In this document: piece by piece, positions 33,281 to 39,769 of the stretch
How the letters are laid out: each line of letters starts with the position of its first letter
Numbering within the stretch: the stretch's first letter is position 1
Origin: JBHIDJ01 sp046760105
GTDB taxonomy: Bacteria; Pseudomonadota; Gammaproteobacteria; Acidiferrobacterales; SPGG2
Reading direction: 5' to 3'
NCBI GenBank assembly: GCA_046760105.1
Contig: JBHIDJ010000013.1
Coordinates: 1 to 46,258, forward strand
DNA: 46,258 bases
Position numbers and translations under genes: made by a program
The notes under the pieces: model-generated
What the model saw: the letters and a program-made list of their open reading frames with translations, nothing else
Database searches by the model: none
Told to the model about the DNA's origin: nothing

Positions 33281-34018
33281 TCAACGGTTCACAAGGTTAG
33301 ACTTCCCTGCTTCGATCATTTGAACGAGTCGCTGAGGAGGAACATAGCCGGGCACCAACTCGCCATCCTCCAGGATCAAGGTCGGGGTACCCTGCACCCC
33401 AAGAAGACGGCCCATTTCATAGTGATCGCGTACAGGGTTCGGACATTGTTTAGGGGTTACTTGCCTGCCAGCTTTCGCCGCGGTCATGGCCTTTTGCGGG
33501 TCGTCGGCGCACCACACGGAAACCATCGTGTTATAAGTCGCCGACCCGATACCCGCCCGCGGAAAGGCAAGGTACCGCACCGCGACTCCCTGCTCGTTGT
33601 ACTCGCTTATTTGCTGGTGAAGCCTCCGGCAATACCCACACTCCACATCGGTGAATACGGTGACCGAGTATTCCGCCTCCTCGGGCGCAAACACGACCAT
33701 GCTTTCCTCGCCTAGGCCGTTGATGGCGGCAAGACGCGCCTCCTTGCGCTTCCCCTCGGTGACGTTTTCCCTATTCTCGAGGTCGAACACGTCTCCACGC
33801 AGCATGTAGCGTGCATCTTTTGTCACGTAAACGATGTGCGGGCCGAAAACCACCTCATACAGATCCGGGATGGGCGAGTGGTTTATCTGATCGGGCTTCG
33901 TCCCGGGGATGATCTTTTCCATGGAGCGCGCGATCTCGGGATTCTTTTCATGGCCGGCGAGTCCGACCTGCCAAATGAGCATGGCGGCTGCGAGCAAAAA
34001 CAGACTGTTTCTAGTCAT
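33281..34018 (-). CDS. DsbC-like disulfide isomerase
   Basis: A 245-residue periplasmic thioredoxin-fold protein. The signal peptide (about 1-22) is followed by a short dimerisation-type domain (about 40-85) and the catalytic domain with CGYC (Cys127/Cys130) in VFTDVECGYCRRLHQQI. The second, structural pair (WCADDP and KQCPNP) and cis-Pro (GVQGTPTLI) also match DsbC. The ATG at 34018 is chosen over TTG 34024. DsbC must be kept reduced by DsbD; no complete dsbD is here, but the ccdA, TlpA-like and DsbD-alpha-like modules lie downstream. Confidence 0.88.
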   Translation of the reverse strand: MTRNSLFLLAAAMLIWQVGLAGHEKNPEIARSMEKIIPGTKPDQINHSPIPDLYEVVFGPHIVYVTKDARYMLRGDVFDLENRENVTEGKRKEARLAAINGLGEESMVVFAPEEAEYSVTVFTDVECGYCRRLHQQISEYNEQGVAVRYLAFPRAGIGSATYNTMVSVWCADDPQKAMTAAKAGRQVTPKQCPNPVRDHYEMGRLLGVQGTPTLILEDGELVPGYVPPQRLVQMIEAGKSNLVNR

Positions 34019-34222
34019 TAGCAAAGACCTGTTGTGTAACGCCGAATTACGTAAAAAAAGAGGGGGTTACAAATAAGACTGACATGCTCCCCGTAAGTTT
34101 CCGTCGGCGGTCAGCGAAGCGACACCCCCGCTGTTACTAGCCGCGCAGACGGTTCACTCCCAGCTCGCGTCGTATCCTGGGTAGCGCCGCTGCCAACCCG
34201 GGCTGAGGCCCCTTGGGATCGC

Positions 34223-34510
34223 TTAGTAGAGGACGTCAACAGCTCGAAGCACGTCCCCATGCTCCTCGTATAGCACCTGCACCATGCCCTGTACACCCTT
34301 AAGACCTTGGATCAGTGCCTCATCTGACAGGAAAGTTATGGGGCTCGCGGTTTCCACATCGAAAATCGTAAACGATTTCGCGGTCGTATCCACCTTCATC
34401 AGTTGGCCGACATGGGTATTTGAGCCGGCCGCACTGCATGCCCATGTTGCCGCCGGGGCCGCCGCCACTGCGACCGCGAATACCACTGCTAAGACGTATC
34501 TACGAAGCAT
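34223..34510 (-). CDS. Small exported protein, possible OB-fold
   Basis: A 95-residue protein. Its ATG (34510) is preceded by GGAGGGAG, and the signal peptide ends ATWA-CS. The mature part (about 70 residues) is beta-rich: HVGQLMKVDTTAKSFTIFD, PITFLSDEALIQGL, MVQVLYEE and DVLRAVDVLY. The pattern of short strands with an internal V-D-x-x-x-x-x-F-T-I motif recalls small CusF-like OB-folds, but the Met/Trp copper ligands are not seen. The context is a metal/redox cluster. I do not recognise the family. Confidence 0.6.
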   Translation of the reverse strand: MLRRYVLAVVFAVAVAAAPAATWACSAAGSNTHVGQLMKVDTTAKSFTIFDVETASPITFLSDEALIQGLKGVQGMVQVLYEEHGDVLRAVDVLY

Positions 34511-34661
34511 CGGTGACTCCCTCCGTTGAACTGGCGCTACGATACACTGCGGTACCCTCAAAGCCAAGGCTCCGGTGGCCAGGTCAGGAGCCGCCATGTA
34601 AGACTAAAGAGATCCGACCCGGCGAAACCGGGAATCAATTTATTCGCGTCGGGTGGCTCAC

Positions 34662-34907
34662 TTAAATATTGAGCAACGCCTTTGCCTTCGCCAAAGTCGC
34701 AACGGATTCACCGTGCTTTCCGGCCTTGTGTAACCGCTCACCCTCGTCGCGCAACTTTTTTACCTCCGCGAGCTGGTCTGCGCTGAGGCTCGTTCCGGCC
34801 TGCAATGCCGCGTCGATCTGTTGCACATCTCCCGGACATTGAAAGGCGTAAACAGGCATGGCTAGGGTTGCTGACAAAATAGCGACCGACGCAATCAGAG
34901 CTTTCAT
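34662..34907 (-). CDS. Small exported helical protein
   Basis: An 81-residue protein with a strong Shine-Dalgarno (AAGGAGA) and a signal peptide ending in VYA-FQ. The mature part of about 60 residues is two amphipathic helices (VQQIDAALQAGTSLSADQL and KKLRDEGERLHKAGKHGES), with one cysteine near its start. No family is recognised, though similar short exported helical proteins occur in copper and cytochrome neighbourhoods. A candidate promoter (TTGAAC, 19-nt spacer, CTAATT) lies 41 nt and more upstream. Confidence 0.6.
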   Translation of the reverse strand: MKALIASVAILSATLAMPVYAFQCPGDVQQIDAALQAGTSLSADQLAEVKKLRDEGERLHKAGKHGESVATLAKAKALLNI

Positions 34908-34947
34908 TGATCGTCTCCTTGAGGAGATTGTTGGAGTTTGGGCGACC

Positions 34948-34978
34948 AATTAGACCAGCTAGAGAACCTTGGGTTCAA
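34948..34978 (-). promoter_or_regulatory. Candidate long-spacer promoter
   Basis: On the minus strand TTGAAC (34978-34973) and CTAATT (34953-34948) are separated by 19 nt, the unusual spacing of MerR-family promoters. The dyad between them is poor, so assignment to a MerR-type regulator is weak. Confidence 0.3.
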
Positions 34979-35079
34979 GAAGGGGTACATTTGAACAATG
35001 CGAAGGGTACGGCGATGATTGCCGTTAGCGCTCCACAGAAGCCAAGGGGTGCCGAATTTATCTACGCTCGAGGCACTGG

Positions 35080-35505
35080 TCACTCATGTTGCATACGGCG
35101 TTTACTCAACGCTGCGTCCATGCTCCAGAGGTTATCCTGGTGCCGCATGATAAATAGAGCGATAAATCCGGCTAATACGGGAAGGGTCGCGATGAATAGA
35201 TGATTGCCCCCAAAGGGGCTTAGTAGCTGGCGGTAGACGGCGATCGTCGTTATAGCATGAAGCAAGAGCCCGAGACCGTAGCTGTAGGTCTTCAGGAATC
35301 CCGCAATAATTGCCAAGCTTAATAACAGCTCAAGAGTTCCCACCACGTACGCGATCTCATTTGTAATGCCGAGGTGGTAGAAATACTGATATATCGCCAC
35401 CATTCCCTCTGGAGCGACAAGCTTGTCGATGCTCCACAGGAGCAAGAACGCCCCGAGGCCGATCCTGAGCGTAAAGAGAGCGGCGGAAACCCGGTCTGTA
35501 TTCAT
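35080..35505 (-). CDS. DoxX-family membrane protein
   Basis: A 141-residue membrane protein with four hydrophobic helices (residues about 7-24, 48-70, 75-95 and 105-122). The family signature region LRIGLGAFLLLWSIDKLVAP is near the start. The ATG at 35505 follows GGGAGGTGG. DoxX proteins have been linked to thiosulfate:quinone oxidoreductase and to thiol stress complexes, but many are of unknown role. A relic of a second copy's C-terminus lies at 36830-36903. Confidence 0.8.
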   Translation of the reverse strand: MNTDRVSAALFTLRIGLGAFLLLWSIDKLVAPEGMVAIYQYFYHLGITNEIAYVVGTLELLLSLAIIAGFLKTYSYGLGLLLHAITTIAVYRQLLSPFGGNHLFIATLPVLAGFIALFIMRHQDNLWSMDAALSKRRMQHE

Positions 35506-35617
35506 CGGCCACCTCCCAGTGGCTGCTCTTTTGCCATTCTGAATAACGATATCATTCATCCTTTTCGCGGCTAGGGGAAGTGCTTTCCTGGGAAAGCTGC
35601 GATCGGCGCAGCCGCCA

Positions 35618-36178
35618 CTAGTGCGTGTCATCGTGCCCACGCTCTTCCCCCGATGCGTCGATGTGGTCTGTGGCACCTGATCCCTGCAAATACATGACGA
35701 GGTCGGTTAGATCGGGCTCACTCATGGACCAACGCGGCATCGTTTCGTGTAGCCGTTTCCCGGACGGATCGATGCCCTGGGTAATGGCGCGGCGCAGGCT
35801 GGCCGCGGTATAGGTGGGATGGTCGCCGTGGTCCGTGGTTTCGTCATGTTCGTCCCCGAATAAGCTCCGGGGTGTGATGGGTGGGGCGACAATCCAGAAC
35901 CAAGGCATCATCCGCGCTCCGCCTTGTCGGTCAACCCCATGGCAACTGACGCAACTGCCGCCATGCATCTGAGTGTGCATGTGCCCGCCGCTGAAAGTGA
36001 TCGGATGTCCCGAGCCGCTTGTCCCCGTGAAGTAAATGCGTTCACCATTGCTCCGGATATTGACCGGGATCGGCTGGCCGCCCATCATGGGCCCTATTCC
36101 GATGTCACATCCAACCAGCAATCCGGTGAGGATTAGTCCACTGGTTGCAAGAAAGCATTTGGACCATCTCGTAGACAT
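35618..36178 (-). CDS. Lipoprotein cytochrome c
   Basis: A 186-residue c-type cytochrome. The ATG at 36178 gives a lipoprotein signal with LLVGC lipobox (Cys near 24). The haem motif is CVSCH near residue 76, in a His/Met-rich setting (GGHMHTQMHGGSCVSCHG). A possible axial Met is in ETMPRW, followed by the C-terminal helix EPDLTDLVMYLQ. An acidic His-containing tail (GEERGHDDTH) follows. It is divergent from the SHOCT gene and shares with it one FNR-type box. Confidence 0.85.
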   Translation of the reverse strand: MSTRWSKCFLATSGLILTGLLVGCDIGIGPMMGGQPIPVNIRSNGERIYFTGTSGSGHPITFSGGHMHTQMHGGSCVSCHGVDRQGGARMMPWFWIVAPPITPRSLFGDEHDETTDHGDHPTYTAASLRRAITQGIDPSGKRLHETMPRWSMSEPDLTDLVMYLQGSGATDHIDASGEERGHDDTH

Positions 36179-36232
36179 CTGGTGTGCTCCAGTTAAAGAT
36201 TGCCGCTCCCTTGCGGATCGGCTACCCAACGC

Positions 36233-36303
36233 ATCGTAGCTGCGCTTTGCGGGATGGGACTTTGATCGAGATCAAGAACCAAAACCAAAAACTGGCGTAT
36301 GTT
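36233..36303. promoter_or_regulatory. Perfect FNR/ANR box shared by divergent promoters
   Basis: TTGAT-CGAG-ATCAA at 36262-36275 is a perfect FNR/ANR palindrome. On the plus strand TATGTT (36298-36303) is centred 32 nt away, giving a class II arrangement for the SHOCT gene. On the minus strand TACGAT (36238-36233) is centred 33 nt away, so the same box may also serve the divergent cytochrome gene. Confidence 0.72.
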
Positions 36304-36327
36304 ATCTAACATCCAAGGAGTGAACCG

Positions 36328-36666
36328 ATGAAACTAGATTTCGCCCGTACACTTGTGTGTCTAACCGCGACTCTCGGCGCCGCCGCCGTTCATGCTCAGT
36401 ATCAATATTCTCCCGACCATCCGCACATGTGGGGCAACTGGGGGTGGGGAGGTATGATCCTGGGTCCCCTCGTGATGATCGCTTTTATCGCGGCGATTGT
36501 CGTTGTAGTAATTCTCCTCGTCCGCTGGCTGGGCGGAGGGTCAACGGGACCACCTATCCCGCCCACGCCCGGTAAGGCGGCGCTCGATATCCTTAAAGAG
36601 CGTTTCGCACGTGGCGAAATCGACAAAGAGGAGTTCGAAGAGCGCAAGCGACTGCTTTCGGAATAG
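36328..36666 (+). CDS. SHOCT-domain small membrane protein
   Basis: A 112-residue protein. A signal peptide (about 1-23, ending VHA-Q) is followed by a short Tyr/Trp/His/Met-rich stretch (DHPHMWGNWGWGG), one strong transmembrane helix (about 44-68), a Gly/Pro linker and the C-terminal SHOCT motif (LDILKERFARGEIDKEEFEERKRLL). SHOCT segments often tether or oligomerise membrane proteins. The FNR-type box ahead of it is perfect. Confidence 0.85.
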   Translation: MKLDFARTLVCLTATLGAAAVHAQYQYSPDHPHMWGNWGWGGMILGPLVMIAFIAAIVVVVILLVRWLGGGSTGPPIPPTPGKAALDILKERFARGEIDKEEFEERKRLLSE

Positions 36667-36829
36667 ATTTATCCTCACCCACTAGGTTAGGCGAGGAGAG
36701 CTCGAATCATAATTAGCCCGGGCCATCACCACTTGGCACATGGCGCAGCCGTATGCATGTAGGGGGATCACTGGTTGTCACATGCGTACCCGCTAGACCG
36801 GAAACGGTCACTGAGCATTGCGTTTGTAA

Positions 36830-36903
36830 TTTGCGCAACACGGCGCCAAGACTCCAGAGGCGGTCCTGGTGCCGCATGAGAAATGGACCGATGTTCTCTG
36901 CCT
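36830..36903 (-). pseudogene. Relic of a second doxX gene (C-terminus only)
   Basis: On the minus strand this stretch reads FLMRHQDRLWSLGAVLRKLQ, which aligns with the C-terminus of the intact DoxX protein (FIMRHQDNLWSMDAALSKRR). The DNA is alike too (CTCCAGAGG and CCTGGTGCCGCATGA are shared). The rest of a DoxX gene is missing; the relic abuts the stop codon of the next gene. It is probably the remains of a deletion. Confidence 0.65.
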
Positions 36904-37440
36904 CTACCCCCTTGTCGATGCGCGCTTGCGTTGGCGTCTCAGCCAACGCTTGAGTTCCGGGGCAAACATCAGTGTCGCGAGGATAATAAACGCACCAGCG
37001 GCGACATAAACCCACGACGGAAACCCGCTCCCGGCAAGTCGTTCCTCAATCAGGTTGCTGCCGACGAGGTTGGCGTAGTGGACCCGCCGGGTCGCTTTGT
37101 CGCCCGGCGTGAATGTAGCCCGAATCGTAGCGTCGCCCGCCGCCGTCTTTATCTGTAGTTTCTTGCCGAGATCGGTGTCGTGCAGATGCAGCTGGATACT
37201 GTAGTAGCCCTTGGAATCTGTCTTTTGGGAGCCGATCACGCTGCCGCCCAAGCGTATCGTCACGGCACTGTCAGCCAGGGGCGCTTCATTTTCATCGAGC
37301 ACGAAACCTTTGACATTGTAGCGGTGATCGACTTCATGTTCCGCGTAAGCCGTGACCGGCAGAAGGGAAAAGGAAAGGATGAGCAGAAGCTGACCGTAAC
37401 GTAAAGCCCTACCGCAGTTAAGGTCGATACTAATTTTCAT
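36904..37440 (-). CDS. Membrane-anchored carboxypeptidase-regulatory-like protein
   Basis: A 178-residue protein. A signal peptide ends AYA-EHE near residue 34. A beta-sandwich of the carboxypeptidase-regulatory type follows: YNVKGFVLDENEAPLADSAVTIRLGG and KTDSKGYYSIQLHLHD. After an extended stretch, a C-terminal transmembrane helix (about 142-162) and a very basic tail (KRWLRRQRKRASTR) anchor it in the membrane with the sandwich outside. No catalytic residue is visible. It may act in protein assembly in the periplasm; the exact role is unknown. Confidence 0.65.
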   Translation of the reverse strand: MKISIDLNCGRALRYGQLLLILSFSLLPVTAYAEHEVDHRYNVKGFVLDENEAPLADSAVTIRLGGSVIGSQKTDSKGYYSIQLHLHDTDLGKKLQIKTAAGDATIRATFTPGDKATRRVHYANLVGSNLIEERLAGSGFPSWVYVAAGAFIILATLMFAPELKRWLRRQRKRASTRG

Positions 37441-37653
37441 AAAGTATGTCTGAGATTACCCACGGCCTTGGGCAGGATCATACATAACTTGATTATCTGA
37501 TCCTACGTGCGCCTTGGAGTTCCACGCGTTGCGAGGTCGGCTGCGGCGCGCCCTCACCCGACAGAGGTGCAGGCCGAAACCAAAAGCAGCCGATGCTGTC
37601 TGAGAAATTTAGCCGGATCAATATTCAAGGTATCCAGCCCTCAGGGGGCGCAA

Positions 37654-38226
37654 ATGCAACCACAGCTGCACCGGCCACACAGGCTTTCGTATGAGAGGCT
37701 TCGCGGTTGCGCGCTGGTACGCCCGGTTGTGGGAATCGTGCTGGTAATGGGGCTTAGCAGTTTCGGCGTTACTGTTGCCGCCCAGGAAATGGCCCCTGAC
37801 TTGACGTTGACGCTGTACCAAGGCGAGTGCGAGCTAGGTGCCAAAAACGTTAAACTCTCCGACCTTCGGGGCCGACCTGTCGTGCTCAACTTCTGGGCCG
37901 CGTTGTGCCCGCCCTGCCGCGCAGAGATGCCGGAGTTCGAGCGTTTCTACCAAGAGTTCAAGAATCGGGTTTGGGTGATTGGCCTGGACGTGGGTCGATT
38001 CACCGACCTCGGCAGTCAAGAGGAGGCGCACGCGCTCTTGGGCGAACTGGGAATTACCTATGCAACGGGATTCACAGATGACGAGAGTGTGATGCAAGTC
38101 TACGAGATTCGGGGGATCCCCACCACGCTATTTATTGACGCTAAGAGCGAGGTGTTTCTTAAATGGCATGGTGTCGTGGACCAAGATACGTTGACAAGGA
38201 TGACAACACGGATGCTGGACCGATAG
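37654..38226 (+). CDS. TlpA-like thioredoxin-fold protein
   Basis: A 190-residue exported thioredoxin-fold protein. The start ATG 37654 (after AGGGGG) is chosen over an upstream in-frame extension because it places a hydrophobic signal or anchor (VVGIVLVMGLSSFGVTVAA) near the N-terminus. The redox site is FWAALCPPCRAEMPEFERFY with Cys85/Cys88, and IRGIPTTLFID supplies the cis-Pro. Compared with the other TlpA-like protein in the window it has Ala-Leu where WATW is usual. Likely role: disulfide reduction in the periplasm. Confidence 0.85.
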   Translation: MQPQLHRPHRLSYERLRGCALVRPVVGIVLVMGLSSFGVTVAAQEMAPDLTLTLYQGECELGAKNVKLSDLRGRPVVLNFWAALCPPCRAEMPEFERFYQEFKNRVWVIGLDVGRFTDLGSQEEAHALLGELGITYATGFTDDESVMQVYEIRGIPTTLFIDAKSEVFLKWHGVVDQDTLTRMTTRMLDR

Positions 38227-38336
38227 CTTTTGACTGGCCACCGCGACCCAGCTCATTACCAACCGGGATCTCCCACTGCAGTTGCCGTACCAATCTTCGA
38301 CTGATTAACCGCTGCACTAACATTTGCACGTAATAC
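38227..38336. other. Gap before the first CueR-type promoter
   Basis: About 110 bp without ORF or clear terminator, ending at the CueR-type -35. Confidence 0.3.
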
Positions 38337-38367
38337 TTGACCTGGAGGCAACTCTAGGTTGTAGGCT
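38337..38367 (+). promoter_or_regulatory. CueR-type operator/promoter 1
   Basis: TTGACC (38337-38342), 19-nt spacer and TAGGCT (38362-38367). Within it lies the imperfect dyad ACCTGGAGG-CA-ACTCTAGGT, with the ACCT...AGGT ends of CueR-type operators. It is nearly the same as the promoter at 41663. It stands ahead of a broken HMA gene. Confidence 0.72.
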
Positions 38368-38394
38368 TAGACATCCAGCGGGAGATAATTTCAG

Positions 38395-38571
38395 CACAGC
38401 GATGACATCGGCACGCAAGTCCGCCATTATGCTGGCATGCCCGTTTTGTGCCTACGGGCGATCACAGGTTGGGCAGCAATTTGCGAAACAAGCTCGCTGA
38501 GTATCAATGGCGCCGTGGATATAAACGCGTCGTTCGGAGACAGCGTGTCGAGTACCATGGTCGGTGCATAG
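38395..38571 (+). pseudogene. Frameshifted relic of a heavy-metal-associated (HMA) protein gene
   Basis: One frame gives LACPFCAYG (38432-38458), identical to the metal motif of the intact HMA protein at 41762. A second frame then gives LSINGAVDINASFGDS and SVSSTMV, which follows the HMA pattern of the intact gene (LNAIDGVEKVDVELKKG, VVVTM), ending at a stop at 38571. So a frameshift and loss of the signal-peptide part have broken the gene. A CueR-type promoter precedes it, as in the intact copy. Confidence 0.65.
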
Positions 38572-38682
38572 TCACTAGGTTCTGTCCATCGGTGCTGATG
38601 CTGCGACGTCAATCTGGCGTCAGGCGATGACCTCATCTCAGTACTACCGATTTGCCGCATTGAGGGCCGTCAAGGTCAAGGA

Positions 38683-39765
38683 ATGACAGATACCGCAGGC
38701 GGCGGGCACCGGCAACGCTGGTGGTCGGCTGGCGCCGGGTCGATTGCCGTAGCGGTGCTCGCCTGGATCCTGTGGCGCATCGACTTCGCTCGTCTGAGCG
38801 CGGTCGTTGCCGAAGCTCATCTAGCCTATTTATTCCTTGTGCCGCTGGCGATTGCGCTCGAGCAGCTGGTTCGCGCCTGGAAATGGCGACAGCTGCTCTA
38901 CGAAATCCAGCCCATCGGCACGTTTCGCCTGTTTGGCGCGATCATGGCTGGTTATCTGGGTGGCTTACTGATCCCCTTCGGCGTCAGTCCACTGGTGCGC
39001 TCCTGGCTGATCGCCCGGCTGCAGCGTCTCAGAATGAGCGCCGTGCTGGCTACCGTCGCCGTCGACCGGTTGGTTGATGGGGTGGTCTTCAGCGGTTTCG
39101 TCGCGGTTGCCTTGATCCTCGCCGTGTTTCCCGACCCAAGGGGGGACATTCGCCTGGGACTGATGGTCGGCGGCGCTGGTAGCCTGGCGCTGTTCACGTT
39201 GTTACTCATTGCCTTGGCCCGCTACAAGCTTCAGGTCGGTCGCGCCGACGGCTGGATCATGCGGCTTGCCGATCGTCTCCCAGCGCGCGTCGCCGATCGG
39301 GCTGTTGAACTCATGCGTTCTTTTGCCGATGGCATCGTCTGGCCGCGGGCACCGTGGCGAGGCGTCGGGATTGTGCTCGCCGGTATCCTGATCAAGCTAA
39401 TTGCGATCACCCACTTCCTGTGGGCGGGTCTCGCCTTCGGGGTCGTACTTCACCCGGCCGACTACATTTTCCTCGTTGTGTTTCTTGGCTTCCTGGTCAT
39501 TCTTACCCATTTTGCTCGGATTCCGGCCGGTTTCCTCATCGGCGCCATCTTTGCGTTGGGTCTCGTTGGCGTTGGCGAGGAACAAGCGCTGGCGATGGCC
39601 TTAGTGGTCCAATTCTCATCCATGCTGACCGTCGCTGGCCTAGGCGCTGTCGCATTGTGGAGAAACGGCATCGCCCTTGGTGACTTGCAGATAGCCAGAG
39701 GTGGCGCAGCGATGGGCTGCCTACGGAGCAAGGGATGCAAAGGCCAGACTGCTGGCGGCTCATGA
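38683..39765 (+). CDS. UPF0104/YbhN-like membrane protein (LPG-synthase TM domain family)
   Basis: A 360-residue integral membrane protein with about eight helices. Signatures of the lysylphosphatidylglycerol-flippase-like family are RAWKWRQLL near residue 66, AGYLGGLLIPFGVSPLVRSWLI near 90, and VDRLVDGVVFSGFVAVALI near 127. It has no C-terminal synthase domain. Possible role: flipping of a lipid or isoprenoid-linked substrate. The MFS gene starts 4 nt after it, so they are translated together. Confidence 0.85.
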   Translation: MTDTAGGGHRQRWWSAGAGSIAVAVLAWILWRIDFARLSAVVAEAHLAYLFLVPLAIALEQLVRAWKWRQLLYEIQPIGTFRLFGAIMAGYLGGLLIPFGVSPLVRSWLIARLQRLRMSAVLATVAVDRLVDGVVFSGFVAVALILAVFPDPRGDIRLGLMVGGAGSLALFTLLLIALARYKLQVGRADGWIMRLADRLPARVADRAVELMRSFADGIVWPRAPWRGVGIVLAGILIKLIAITHFLWAGLAFGVVLHPADYIFLVVFLGFLVILTHFARIPAGFLIGAIFALGLVGVGEEQALAMALVVQFSSMLTVAGLGAVALWRNGIALGDLQIARGGAAMGCLRSKGCKGQTAGGS

Positions 39766-39769
39766 CCCG

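Noticed and set aside
37507..37653. The 49-codon N-terminal extension of the second TlpA-like protein.
   Set aside because: It would put the hydrophobic signal about 80 residues in; ATG 37654 after AGGGGG fits an exported protein.
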